Origin: Myxocyprinus asiaticus
Taxonomy: Eukaryota; Chordata; Actinopteri; Cypriniformes; Catostomidae
Assembly (NCBI RefSeq): GCF_019703515.2
Contig: NC_059348.1
Coordinates: 27,988,156-28,052,155 of the forward strand
Direction of reading: 5' to 3'
DNA length: 64,000 nucleotides
Made by a program: the position numbers and the translations under genes. Shown here in pieces: positions 1 through 63,935 of this stretch. Each line of letters starts with the position of its first letter. The first letter of the stretch is position 1. The notes beneath the pieces were generated by a model. The model had not been told where the DNA came from. It saw only the letters and a program-made list of their open reading frames with translations, and ran no database searches.

Positions 1-412
1 GGTTTTTCCCCTTTAACTTTTCACAACACTGTTTGCACACTATAGTAAGAAGTACAACCAAGCCACAGACTGTAGTAAAACAAAGATATACTAAACAAAT
101 CTGAACTAAAAAAAAAAAGTAAGGAATAGTTGCACAAATGCCTAAGCTCACCTGTCACATGTTGTGTGTCACATGCTCAGATGACTCTTTCTGATGAGTA
201 AAGTGTGTGAAAGGTATTTAGGTATGTTTCAGACAAACACTGTGGTATTCAGTCAGAATCCCAAGAGAATAGTATTGAGTAATTGCCAGTTTGTTAGCCA
301 AACAAAAGGAGGGCTCTATTTTTAAGATGAAAAGGAAAATTGTCAATCGTATGCAATCAATCCACACCCACAAGAAAACCCCACATGTTCCACCAGGGAA
401 AATATATATATA

Positions 413-492
413 AATGTATTCAGGTAAAAAAAAAAAATAAATAAATAAATAAAAAAAAATAAATAAATAAATAATTAAAAAAAAAAAATATA

Positions 493-525
<33 letters not shown>

Positions 526-538
526 ACCTGAATACATT
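413..538. repeat. AT-rich palindrome / small hairpin element
   Basis: Arms AATGTATTCAGGTAAAA (from 413) and its reverse complement ending at 538 enclose A-rich, ATAA-repeat and TA-repeat sequence. The whole could fold as one hairpin. It may be a degenerate MITE or a microsatellite born inside one. Confidence 0.7.
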
Positions 539-1161
539 TGAATACATATTTCCACTGACAGTCTTGGTGATTCATACAGGTTGCCATTGCTACAGGTAAA
601 AGGTCACATTTGGGTGTTTATGACGTGCCCCATTGTCAAATACTTCTCGTTAATTTACAACTAAATTACAAAAATGCACACTATACATTTCATTCCATAC
701 CAGTCTCACTAGTTTCACTAATCATCTAAGTAAGAAACCTTGCATACGTTTAGTTCACTTAGACCTTTACACTACACAGACTTTCCAGTAAACTATAATT
801 AGAAATGTCAATGATCAGAAATATCAACTGAATAGGACACTCAGGTACAGGACAGTGGTGTGTTCACCCTGGTACAAAGGGTTAATGGGTTATTCTAGTA
901 ACAGTGCAATTTAAAAACTAATTTAAATGTTTGTCCATCTATTCTCTCATTGTAAACAGATTGTATGAGATATCAGAAGATAAAGGCCTATGTTAGCAAC
1001 TGTGATGTAAATCCACTGTGATGTTCACGATAAAAAGAGGGCATGATAACAGCAAGTGTCATTTTAACACATTCCTTTTTTTTTTAAATTAGAGAAAAAA
1101 ACTGAAAAAAAAAAAAAAGTTACAGACACTGTTTGTGTGTGAAAATGTTAGGGAATAGTTT

Positions 1162-1182
1162 TGTGTGTGTGTGTGTGTGTGT
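1162..1182. repeat. (GT)n microsatellite
   Basis: About ten GT units in a row. Confidence 0.9.
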
Positions 1183-1439
1183 GGCCAGAATGGCATGCAA
1201 AATTTTGAAAGACAATATAGGATACATCAATAATAACAACAGTGAAGGATGATAAACAGGCAATGTAAATTACAAAAACTTCAAAATCACAATATTAAAA
1301 AAGCAGATCCTCTCTATATTTTATCACTAAAATTGTTAAATGTTATCAATGAGCATAAATGTATTAAATGTTTAGCATAACATAAATTTGCAAGATTTTG
1401 CCATAAATATTTTAATGACATTAATTATGAACTAGGGGG

Positions 1440-1595
1440 AAGCAGGGAACACACACACACTTTTCCCATACAATGAAAGTGAATGGTGACTGAGAACATC
1501 TTCTGTATTCCACAAAGGAAATTTATAATGGCTTGGAACAACATGAGGATGAGTAAATGATAAGAATTTAATTTTGAGGTGAACTATCCCTTTAA
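1440..1595 (-). mobile_element. Truncated TTAA-type inverted-repeat MITE (family A)
   Basis: Ends in gaggtgaactatccctttaa, the terminus shared by the full copies listed below as family A. Only one arm is present. Confidence 0.65.
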
Positions 1596-2447
1596 AGACA
1601 GAAGACTGAGATAAATCAACCTGAAATCCACTCTTGTGTTCTGTGCTTAAAAAGAGAGCAGAGATGAAAAAGGAGGGACTCATTCAGTTTTGCAATGTTG
1701 TTTAAATGAATGTTCCATTGTTACATCAAAAAGTGCTGTGGTGCCACTTGGTGACGGATAATATAATCAATCAGAGCATGGTATCCCACACGACAGACAG
1801 TGCCCAGGCTCACTGCCTAAATGATTCTACTATGTTTTTGGAAAACAGTAAGTTTCATAATATTTGCAGATCTCTCTGGATGCAATGTCACTGCTTGCTT
1901 GACATATCAAAACCCCTGGAATAAGAAAGCCAAAGAATCAAACACATAGGAAATGAATACTGAGCACATCCTATTAAATGTTCTGCAAATGTTAGTTTTA
2001 AGTCAACAATGAAAAAGATGTCATCATTTAGTCACTTCATGTTATTCCAAACCAGTACATGCTCATTTAACTAAAATGAATAAATATCACTCAAGTCCAT
2101 TATGATCAATTTAACACAAGGGGGCTCATGGCAAATCAGTGGACAAGTGCAATGCTACATGTGAGATCAGATGTTTCTTCAATCTGGACTACTGACTAGT
2201 ACATCACATTAAGTACTTCGAGAATCTTCTCAACACAGCAACCTAATTCATTTCACTATCGCCTTAATTGTAAAATCCGTGTTTTGATTAGCTGCTCAAA
2301 TACATTCTCAGAACACATTCAGGTGACTGCACACAGTGCACGCTGTTTACAGACAGACGACAAGGGCTCTGATGAGTGGCAAACATTCATCACTACAGTA
2401 TGGGTTGAATTAACCATCGGAAACCTACAAAATACATTGCCATTATA

Positions 2448-54570
<52,123 letters not shown>

Positions 54571-55520
54571 CCTTAGAAAAGTCCAGAAAACTGTGAGACT
54601 CGGATGAACGGTTGCTTCCATGATAACCTTAAATCAAAATCGGAGAAAAGGCAAGGGTAGGACAGAAGTCTTTGTCTAGCATCACTTATTCATAAGTAGA
54701 AGTCATTCACCTGTTTTTTTTTTTTTTTTTTCTAGACACATTTTTTTTATCAGTTAGCACAAAGAACTTTTGTAGATTTTTGAAAAGTTTATTTATTACA
54801 TTGATAGTCATGCGTTTATATGAGACGGGAATAGAATGGTCCTACAATAGAAATGTTTTGTAAGAATTTGCACATACATGGTCCTGCTGAGGTTCAGTTA
54901 CCTTTATTTCATTCTCATATCATTAAGATAAAAATCTAAAATGATCCAATCAGTCATTTCTAATTGGTCAACTAGATACGTTATTTTAACTGAGATCCTT
55001 TTTTGCATTTTATCATTGCCGTTTGGTCAAATTGAATGAACAAGAAATTAATCTTGCATTCAGTTGGTAATGTCTCTCAATACCCAAATAATGATTTGTA
55101 TGAAGCCATTTGGCCACGGTTGGCATTTTAGTGTATCAAATTTACCTGAACATAAAAGTTCTCATTACTTAGAACAAAATGGCTTACTAATTCTAATTTG
55201 GTAATACATTTTTATTTATAATGTTTTGGCATTGTATTTGTTGTTACAGCATTGTACAACTGAATTAATTTTAACTGTATAACCTTGAACACACTTTCAC
55301 AAATGGTGGTTTTCTGTCTATCAGTGTTCAGTGAATTCAAGAGAAAAGCCATTTTCACAACAGCTGCGTGTTTTGGTGACTTACAATTATACTCTGCGCA
55401 ATAACTTTCTGCGATGTTGACAATTGCTTGTTTGGTATTACAGAAGTTACAGAAATTACTTGATTATGCGTACCGTGAGCTTTCTGTGTAATAAACTGCT
55501 GTTTCCTGATTAATTAATCA
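54571..55520 (+). other. mast3: Probable mast3 3' UTR
   Basis: AT-rich sequence without recognised repeats or open frames after the stop. A canonical AATAAA lies at 55490-55495 in a T/G-rich context. It is the best visible polyadenylation signal, but other ends are possible. Confidence 0.45.
55490..55495 (+). terminator. Candidate polyadenylation signal AATAAA for mast3
   Basis: Perfect hexamer about 920 nt after the stop codon. No experimental support. Confidence 0.4.
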
Positions 55521-56280
55521 AATCTAAAAATACAGAAGATGAAGTTCAGACGTTTGTCAATTTTGTGAATTTTAAATCGCACTCCTAGCCTGACTTGTCT
55601 CTTCTTATGTACTACAGAGTAGTGTGACTATTTCCTTGAGTTCACATATTACCTTTATTTTTATTATTATTTTTTGTATGGTTGTGTTGTTGTTTTTAAA
55701 AGTTGTATATCTGTATAGTGAAATCTAAATGCATCATTGCAAGGTTTCTTAATTTTTTTTTTTTTTTACACAGCCTGATATAAGGCACTCAGAATTGATC
55801 CAAGACTCTTGACTATATCCACTTACCCTCAACTGAGCTTGTAAAGATTGGATTTAATTGATTAAATGTATAAAATAGCTAATAATCCTATTTTCTGTGG
55901 TTTCAGTTCTTTTCCTATTGGAACTGCGTGATATGTCTACTGCCTGCAACCTGTAATTCCTCATTGAGAGACCATAATGTGGCCTCTTAACAGGAAATGT
56001 TAGAAAAGGAAAGTTATTTCCAGTATTCATTAGTTCACTTTCAAGCAGCGTTGGATGACCGGAAGCTAGGTTACACAGGCATATCGAAGTAATTTCCTGA
56101 AAAGTTTACAGATAATCAGTAGGGTAATTTTTGTAGAAATAGAGCTTCCTATTAAAACAATAGCTTGAAACTGATTCATTTCACAAAAATGTCCCAGCTA
56201 ATCTACTGAGAATGAACATATTTAAGAAAGTTCGTTTTATTTCTGGTAGGTCTACATTTTTGATAGACAGTTTTAATTGA
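55521..56280. other. Intergenic stretch between mast3 and pik3r2
   Basis: AT-rich, no open frame of interest and no clear repeat ends. The exact end of mast3 and start of pik3r2 transcripts are not visible. Confidence 0.4.
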
Positions 56281-56720
56281 TGGCTTATACCACAGCGGGA
56301 TGGCGCAATAAGGAGTGAACGATATTTTCATCCTGTGTTAGCCGAGATTTGCTCTTTCGGATGTTTTCGGCTCATTCCGCTGTTTTCTTTCACAAGTTCT
56401 CACGCAGTCCTGCCCGCTCCGTGCTGCCTGTGCAGGAAAATGGCAGTTCAGCAAGTTGAAAAAATTCGTGCGGAATGAAAAGGAAACAGAAAGCAAACTG
56501 GAAGTTAAAAGGTAAGGCTAGTCGACTGTTGAGTGCACATTTCATTTGAAAGCTCAAAAGAAAACCGTCAAAGCCTTTGCGACGATTTGCCACGGGTAAG
56601 TTTTCCCAAGTTTGACACATTATGTTACTGTACTAAACTGGTTGGCTAGCTAGCAGTCTCCAAACGTACGAAAATGGTGGAAAAGACACTCTGTGTGCCG
56701 CCGTAACACAGAATACGTGG
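56280..56720 (+). promoter_or_regulatory. pik3r2: Possible pik3r2 promoter and non-coding first exon
   Basis: CpG-richer, repeat-free segment 5.5 kb before the first coding exon. It contains two splice-donor-like sites, AAAAG|gtaagg after 56511 and CACGG|gtaagt after 56595. p85 genes generally have an untranslated first exon. Inference only. Confidence 0.35.
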
Positions 56721-57872
56721 ACTTGTATGCTTCTAACTATAAATCAACGTTTTATTTCTTCGTAAAATCCGGATTTACTGGGCGGCATAAATGTGCAACC
56801 TGATATGCGTTAGGTTTGCATGATGCACAAGCGTGTTCGCAGCAGATCACTCAGAGCTCCGTGCATGACAATAATCACTTGAGCCCTGCACAGCTTTTGA
56901 GCTCCGTGTTAAGTTGGCCGAACTTTTTAAATCCAATTCAAACGTTTCTGAATTCGAAGTGTGCGTTGATCGGCTACTGTTTATTTTCGCGGCCCTTATT
57001 TCACAAAATTCAGCTTCTGAGTTACAGTATCTAAAGTCAATATCACTTTCAAAAGTGTTACAATATACAGTACGCCACTCCTAGACATAATAATTGACAA
57101 GTAATTCTATTCATTAGTTTTAACCACTTAATGTCACGGCGACAATGATAAGAACAAAGTAAAAAAAAAAAAAACAGATAGTTCCGAGCTTGAATTCTGA
57201 TTGGATGAGCTGCGTTCGAAGCTGTTTTAAAACGACAAACACACACCTGACATAGCACATTTTGTATAAAAGCGCCCACAGTATAGTAAGGAAAAATAAC
57301 TATATTACTTGGCGGACATATTGTTTATTCAGATTGTTATTAATATTACATTAAAGTGCTTATGTAAAATTGGTCTTTCATCATTTTGCTGTTGCTACCG
57401 TTTTATAAAAGCAGTAAATCACTGTATGTTACAGTGATTTTAGCATGGGTAAGGGCTGTTATTTAAACCTGTGGTACTTAAACCCTATGGTAAAATCATT
57501 GTAATGCCACTCTACTCCAGGCATGCATTACAGTGATTTTATCACAGGTAAAGGCTGTTATTTAAACCCTGTGGGAAAATGACCGGAAGCTTGGGCTTAT
57601 TGATTTAGAGTAGCAATCAGTTAGCTGAGAGAAATAGTTTGTTTTGTGGTCACAATTTTTCAGTTAGGCTACATCATTCATTGACTACGTAAAAAAACAA
57701 AAATAAACTGTGATTAAAGTGCTTTACTAGCTTTCTACTTTGTGTGTTAACATTTTTAATAGTGGTCAACCAATATGGTTTTTTTAATTGCCAGTGCCGA
57801 TATTCAGAGAGCAGGGTGGCCGATAGGCCGATACAATGCCGATATATCACACAATTTAATATAGTAAATAAC

Positions 57873-58106
57873 TGTAAGGGGGTTCAGTGGAAAGGAGGCG
57901 GCGAGAACCGGCTTGACAACTTAAATAATAATTTAATAAACAACTTAAACAAAAACACAACCATAAACACACAGTACAGCTACCTGTAATTCTCTCTCTC
58001 TTGAACTGTCATCCCCGGCCACCTTTATCCCTCGCGCACCCCATCAGGCTGATTGGGGACCGGGCGTGCGTCATTCCAGCCCGGCCCCGCCCTCCTCGGC
58101 TCTACA
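57873..58106 (-). repeat. 3' LTR of the small LTR element
   Basis: 234 bp, TG...CA on the minus strand. Matches 58601-58811 apart from about 23 bp near the aacttaaata tract that the other LTR lacks and a few substitutions. Confidence 0.88.
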
Positions 58107-58582
58107 CTCCTCCCGGCGTTGCCTCAGGCCGGGGAGCCCCCGGCATGACGTACATCCCCCCCTTCCTCTCCGGGGGGGCGTGCCTTGCTCCCCGACTGCC
58201 GGCGGGTCATCCCCGCCTTTCTCGACCTGGGAGGAGACAGGAGGGGAAAATCAACAAAACAAAATAGGCGAGGGAAAGGCCAACACGGAGCGACAGAGAG
58301 AGGAGAGAGAGAAAAAGAAACTCACCGGTTCTCTGATGCGCCGTCGCGTGGTGCTCGATCACTCCTCCACCCTCTCAGGCGGACGGCAGCCGCTCCTCCC
58401 CGGGCGGACCGGAGTCAGACCTCCGACCCCCAGCAGACAGAACGCGTTCCCGGCGTCCCGTGGGGACACTCCTCCGCCCCTGGCAGCGGCCCTACCACTC
58501 CAGGCGGTCGGGGAGTCGCTTCCCTCCTCCCCCCGCGGACGGCGGTCTTCTCTCGACCCCTCCATGGGAATCCCTCCTCCTT

Positions 58583-58600
58583 CCCGGGTTTCGGCACCAG
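58583..58600 (-). other. Primer-binding site, tRNA-Phe type
   Basis: Eighteen bases complementary to the end of metazoan tRNA-Phe (CCA, acceptor stem and part of the T stem), directly adjacent to the LTR. Confidence 0.8.
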
Positions 58601-58811
58601 TGTAAGGGGGTTCAGTGGAAAGGAGGAGGCGAGAACCGGCTTGACAACTTAAATAAAACACTCAACCATAAACACACAGTACAGCTGCCTGTAATTCTCT
58701 CTCTTTTGAACTGTCGTCCCCGGCCGCTTTTATCCCTCGCGCGCCCCATCAGGCTGATTGGGGACCGGGCGTGCGTCATTCCAGCCCGGCCCTGCCCTCC
58801 TCGGCTCTACA
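58601..58811 (-). repeat. 5' LTR of the small LTR element
   Basis: 211 bp, starts TGTAGAGCCGAGG and ends CCCCCTTACA on the minus strand. Confidence 0.88.
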
Positions 58812-59049
58812 AAAACATAAAATTGCTAAATAAATTCATAAACTCTTATTTAGCACTATATTTACTCAGTTTCACACAAAACTTTAACTTTGTAAAAAAA
58901 AATTGTATTTTAATGGTAGATTGCAGTTTCTTCTGATTTATGTTTAGTCATAAAATTTTAGTAATTTATTTGCACATGAAGAAATTGTTAATATATTAGG
59001 AAGAAGGAAATAACAGTACACACAGTAGTTCAGCAACCATGGATGGCAT

Positions 59050-59424
59050 GTCCACATTAGCAATCACACTGTCATTGAATACATACATTTAAGTATTTTA
59101 ATATTATAGTTTCAACACACCTGATGCAGCAACCGCTCCACATTAAACTGTATGCTTATTATGATCTTCTTTGAAGTGGTTATAAAGTGCTCTCGTGTGC
59201 TAGACAACTTGGGTCTTGTTTTTTTCCGCTTCAACTTTTCTCTGTTGTTTTTCAAACGAGTCTCATCATGCAACACATTTTTCACTTTGCTGTGAAGTGA
59301 CATCACTGACAGGGCTTCTCCATGCTTATCGCAAATATCCAACTAATCGATAATTAAATTCGTTGTCGATGATTTCCATTATCGATAATTAGCGATTTTA
59401 TTGGTTAGTTGTTGCAGCCCTAAG
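59050..59424. mobile_element. hAT-type fragment
   Basis: Right end ttagttgttgcagcccta and the nearby aatcgataattaaattcgtt are typical of hAT-derived repeats of vertebrates. The left end is unclear. Confidence 0.5.
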
Positions 59425-59849
59425 TGTCAGGGAACTGCTGAGGAGAGGTTGAAGTTGATAGAATACATGCTTTAGAGGTAAATAAATGAGTGTTCCACAG
59501 GATGATGGATCTGCTCAAGTTTTGTGAGGTTTGTTTATTACATCTGTTTAAACAAGATATGCACATATTTGCAGACGTTATATGATATTATTTGTATTGA
59601 TATTTGCATTTTATCATTAGATAAGACAGTTAAAAGTTACAGGGAACTGTTGAGGAGATAGAGGGAGAATGAAACAGGTGAGCACTTTAACATAATGAGC
59701 TCAAATGCGTCTGTCTTGGCTCTGATATGTGGACCATTTAAATGAGACAAATCAGCCAAAGGGGAAAATTTATCAGCCAATGCCAATAATTAAAAAAGTC
59801 AGAATATCTGCCAATTGATCGCTTCGGCGATATATCGGTCAACCACAAA

Positions 59850-62109
59850 TTTTGAATCGTTGTATGTATGTAGTTTCTTTGGCCCTGCACGATCCAAGCT
59901 TTAAAAGGACATAATGTTTGAAGAATATTATCTGTCACCAGACTCATTGGCAGTAGTCAAGCTACCTTGCCCAATGAAATGATAGAAAAAAAAAATACAT
60001 TCATAAGATTTCTGTACTCAGGCAGGCTCATCATATTCCTTCTCGACACACAAATTGCAAAATACTGTCCTAATTTCTTTCATCTTAGATTTTTCCCTGG
60101 ATAGATTAAGCTCCTTCCTCGGTAGCCCCAGGCAGAATGCACAGTACAACAGAGAATCCTGATCCTGTTTCCTCAGTTGAACTCTGAAATCGAGTCCTCT
60201 GCTCTTCCTTGCTTTTTAAAGATGCTTTCAGAAATTATCTTGTAATGTTTTATATAGTCCTGGTTAGATAAGGTTTATTTATATTTGTGTGCATCTTGCT
60301 TGTCATTCCAGTGCATTGATGTGTATTCTTCTGTCTTGTCTCTCATTCAAATAATGAATATCATACATAATGTCCCTATAATTTCCTCCTATGCAAAGAT
60401 TGAGCAGAAAAAGCTAATAATTTAGTTTATTGGTTTGGGTTTTGATCACTGCCTAGATACATTTTCTAATATTAGAACGTTTCCTTGATTTGCCCCAGCT
60501 TCTCTGGTGATTCTTGAGCACATGGCCATATGCTGCCCAATAGGAATACAGGATTACCTTTTCCCTTCTGTAGCAGCAGTGAGTTTCCTGGCTGAATTCA
60601 TTAATTATTTTGTGGGCTGCCTTGGTCACTGTGTTTAGCAAACTGCTCTGCTCAAACTGAATGAAGGAGAGGAAAGGATGCATAGAGAGCATTTAAATTT
60701 GTCAGCCGCTGTTCTACAGCTTAAGCCATGTGCCTGACTGTAATGATGAAGATTTTTCTCATCCGAAGTTTTAATTTTAGCACTCAGGCTCCTGGATCTT
60801 TTCTTTTTTCTGAATGATCTACATCATAAAACAGCGGTTCTGTTACATTGATGTACTTTTAGTTATAATAATGAAAAGGCGGAAAGGGGGATGACGTGTT
60901 TTTGTTTTGGAGGGGGTGTTTTGGTGGTGTGAGGATTGCGGGCTCTGGTTGGGTATGTCAATGCCACGTGTCTGTGCTAGCACCTCTCTTCGCCACACAG
61001 AGGATGTCAGACTGAGACCCTAGTGCGCCTTGCCAGTTATTAAGTGGGGTGAGTTTTGCCCAGTTATGCCTGCCTCACTGTTGTCAAACTCTTTCGCGTT
61101 GTTTTTGATCATAATCTTTCCACAGGTTTGGTAAAGCTGTCAAAAATGGCTCGTTTTTGGTGATTTAGCTTAAGCCTCTGCTTCTATGTTGCGCGTGCGC
61201 ATAGAAAAATTATATGTTTTGCTGTTCTGTAATATAAGATGGTACATATTGCATCCATTTCAAGTATGGCAAAATCAACTAGGTGCTTTCTCTGGCACAT
61301 GGACTCTTGGAAAGTATGGATTTCATGTTGCAAGGTTTGGCAACTCGTGACCTGCACTCATTCGGCCATCCTAATTCTACAAACTCTACATTTCAACAAA
61401 GAAGATCTTTAGCAAATATTAGATTGACAGTTATTTTTTTAAGTTAATTACTGCGGTATATAGGAAACTCACATTTCTAGCTTTCAGATTTTTGAAGGTA
61501 AGCACAGTAGCTTGTTTATTGGTTTAGTTTGCTTTAAAATTATGGTGATCATAGTTTCTTATATAATGACTTGCTGTGCCCATTGTATGATGTATGTGTG
61601 ATATGTGTCATAATTTGGGACACTAGGTTGTTTTGTAGCTTTTGTGGTTGTGCGGGGTGGTACGATTTTTGCAAGTTTTTTGCTCTAAAATATTGCTGTG
61701 TTTTTTCCCCTTCAGTAATCACGTTACACCGGGAGGATCACATCCTTAGAGGGAATGTTGAGCAACCTGCTACACCAGTTAATTTGGCAAAATAAATCTT
61801 AATCTTATTTAAACTCAAGACCTTTTTGTCTGTGCCTGAATGAGCATGTTGCGTACTCATTCCCTCTGTTCCATCATTTGGTTGAACCGTGGGTTCAAGT
61901 TGAGAAAAGTGCCCTGTTCTGCCAACACTGGACAGGTCTAAGCTTCAGCGTTCCTTCACACTGCACAGGCCCACTCTGTTGGACATGCTTATAAGCTCCA
62001 GTCATTAGTCCTTAGCTTTAAACAAAACGTCCCACCATTCGCCCTCCCAAAGTTTCATCCTCAGTCCTGTGCTCTTTTCTTTTGGGTGATTTTTATTTCA
62101 TACTCGAAA
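59850..62109 (+). other. Region upstream of the pik3r2 start codon, no coding exon seen
   Basis: Mostly unique AT-rich DNA, presumably 5' UTR intron. A pyrimidine-rich acceptor-like site ccttcag at 61710-61716 and another, tcatcctcag, ending at 62063 could begin untranslated or first-coding exon sequence. Neither can be proven. Confidence 0.4.
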
Positions 62110-62434
62110 ATGGCTGCCGATGGCTTCCAGTACAGATCTCTGTATGCCTACCGTAAGGACTGGGAGGACGATATTGACCTTGAACCTGGTGATGTTCTGA
62201 CTGTCGACAAAGCGTCTCTACTGTCACTGGGCGTCAAAGAGGGAGATGAGAAGCACCCAGAGTGCATTGACTGGATCTTGGGTTTTAATGAGCGAACCAA
62301 ACAGAGGGGAGACTTTCCAGGGACGTACGTGCAGTATGTTGGACCTGTGAAAATGTCAGTGCTGTCCTGCCAGCCTCGTTCTCAGAGACCACTTCCTGCT
62401 GTTCCCATACCTGAGCCAGCAGCCTCTGCACAAG
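62110..62434 (+). CDS. pik3r2: pik3r2 first coding exon (p85-beta, SH3 domain), gene continues beyond the window
   Basis: The ATG has a strong context (aaaATGG) and opens MAADGFQYRSLYAYRKDWED. Residues 5-80 are the N-terminal SH3 domain of class IA PI3-kinase regulatory subunits: LYAY (ALYDY position), DIDLEPGDVLTV, the p85-specific long insert, CIDWILGFNERT and the end RGDFPGTYVQYVG. A Pro-rich stretch RPLPAVPIPEP follows at about 93-104. The exon has 325 nt and ends in phase 1 at CAAG|gtaagg. The protein binds and restrains p110 and recruits it to phosphotyrosine receptors; the RhoGAP and SH2 domains would come from later exons outside the window. SH3 alone could also fit pik3r1; placement right after mast3 argues for pik3r2. 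Confidence 0.92.
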
Positions 62435-62869
62435 GTAAGGTTAAGTCCAGAAACCTCTCTGAAACTGTTACAGTGCTGTCACATCTGTGTATTTTTTCTG
62501 TCTTATGCAGACATTTTTTAAATTATTTTTTTTTTTACAAATGGTCAACCAATAAAAATGCATTCACTTTTTTTTGGTGTAAACTTTACTCTGTTAACCT
62601 CTGACTAAACCTCTTAATCTATGCTAACAAACTGTGATAAATCTTTTTAGTTTTTGGAATGAAGCAAATTCATTTTGGTCCCCAAGGTCATTTAGCACAC
62701 CCTTTATGTAGATCATACATTAGCATATACCCTTGGATATCTTGTGTCTCTTTCCCCAAACCACTTCTGTTCCTGTATTCCTCTGGCACTCTCCCGAGTT
62801 CTCTATTCTCCTCCTCCACTCTGTATGCCTGCAGGAAGCAGCAGAGGGTTCTTAATAATAATTTGTTTG
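62435..62869 (+). other. pik3r2: pik3r2 intron 1, no gene seen
   Basis: AT-rich intron after the donor gtaagg. No repeat ends recognised. Confidence 0.6.
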
Positions 62870-63935
62870 TTAAGGAATATTCCAAGTTCAATACAAGTTA
62901 AGCGCAATCCAAAAATAATTAAGGCCCAAGCATTGAAAGTGTGAATGCCCTATTGTTTTTCTAAGGATTATTATTCTTGTTTTTTCAAGGTTTTCGTTAC
63001 TTTTGGGGTACTTAACGTGCGTGAAAACTCTTGAAATTTTGCAGCTTTGAACTTTGGATTCATGTGACTGGCACCAAATTTGTGCAACATCATGCCAAGA
63101 CATTATAGATGCTAAATTGCGAACTGATTTTTAATATTTTGAACGGTGTCTATGACAAAGCAATACATTTATGGCGAAAAATGGAAAACAGGAAGTGCCT
63201 TATATCTTCTGTGTGCAATGTGTGATTTAGATCAAAACTGAGATGTATGTATAGACTTGGGGGCTAATCACATGGATTTAACGGTCATAGTTCAACCACC
63301 TGGCAGCAGGAAATGTGGTTCTTACAACAGACTGTAAAATAGTCCTCTTATATTTACTCAGATTGCTTCAAAATTGTTTAGCATAATGTCAAATGCCAAA
63401 TGCATATGTCCACCGTGCATTGTTTTCCGAAAGCCACCAGGTGGAAATGGACTAGTTGTGCTTGGACCCGTCATCGCTGCTTCCAGCTATATTTTCAACT
63501 CCTTTTCTTTAAAAAGTTCCTCCTTTTCTTTTAAAAGGGCAATCTGGGTTATAATGAGGCACTTACAATGGAAGTAAATGGGGCTATTCTGTAAACGTTA
63601 AAATATTCATTGTTTCAAAAGTATAGCACCAAGATGTAAGCAATATGTGTCAACAGGATTTTAGTGTGAAAATGTCTTACTAACATTTTCTGTGTAAAGT
63701 TATATTCAGTTTTACAATTTTGTTGCCATGACGACGTAATGCCATAAACCCTAAAACAATTATAAAAAGTATGATTTAAACATCTTTACAGCTCAAATAA
63801 TACACAAGTTTTAACAGAACAATTATTGTAATTGCTTTTATAAAATTATAAGCTTCAGATTTCTGTCTTAATCCCTCCAAATATTGGCCCCATTCACTTC
63901 AATAGTAAGTGTAAGTGTCTCACTGTAACCAGAGT
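62870..63935. mobile_element. Second family B element, interrupted, in pik3r2 intron 1
   Basis: Starts at TTAA with ggaatattccaagttcaata and resumes at about 63490 with ctttaaaaagttcctcc, gaggcacttacaatggaagt and, at the end, the complement cttcaatagtaagtgtaagtg. Same layout as 47711-48754. The right terminus is replaced by a different GC-rich sequence at 63935. Confidence 0.7.
62911..63488 (+). mobile_element. Unclassified teleost repeat nested in the family B copy
   Basis: Begins near attaaggcccaagcattgaa and ends acccgtcatcgctgcttcca gctata. Contains caccaaatttgtgcaacatc and similar phrases seen in the repeat at 9303-9985. Non-coding. A Helitron-like nature is possible but unproven. Confidence 0.5.

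Larger units (their letters stand above)
1..2447. other. Upstream region of mast3, including unmapped 5' UTR
   Basis: AT-rich DNA with an AT palindrome (413-538), a GT run (1162-1182) and a partial inverted-repeat element ending at TTAA near 1595. No coding exon was recognised. The promoter and 5' UTR of the long mast3 isoform should lie here or further left, but no core element stands out. Confidence 0.5.
57873..58811 (-). mobile_element. Small two-LTR element without genes (TRIM/LARD-like, Gypsy-type)
   Basis: Two LTRs (57873-58106, 58601-58811) on the minus strand bound a 494-nt GC-rich interior. Next to the right LTR is a full primer site TGGTGCCGAAACCCGGGA, complementary to the tRNA-Phe 3' end; next to the left LTR is the purine run gccgggaggag. 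No gag or pol similarity in the interior; the long open frames there come from high GC. It has everything needed in cis for reverse transcription but no enzymes, so it must use those of a relative. Confidence 0.85.
57762..59846. mobile_element. DNA transposon (hAT-like) interrupted by an LTR element
   Basis: Left end gtggtcaaccaatatggttt and, complemented, right end gtggttgaccgatatatcgc. Inner phrases tgccgatat and tatcagccaatgcc belong to one family. Another hAT-type fragment with terminus ttgttgcagcccta sits inside at about 59050-59424. Confidence 0.6.

Noticed and set aside
58001..58661. Several long overlapping open frames on both strands in the GC-rich block
   Set aside because: They lie in the interior and LTRs of the gene-less LTR element. 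Pro/Arg/Gly-rich translations in many frames at once are what high GC gives; no domain was recognised.
62086..62109. Upstream extension of the pik3r2 frame
   Set aside because: It contains no ATG; the frame only opens with a GTG. The ATG at 62110 has strong context and matches p85 N-termini.
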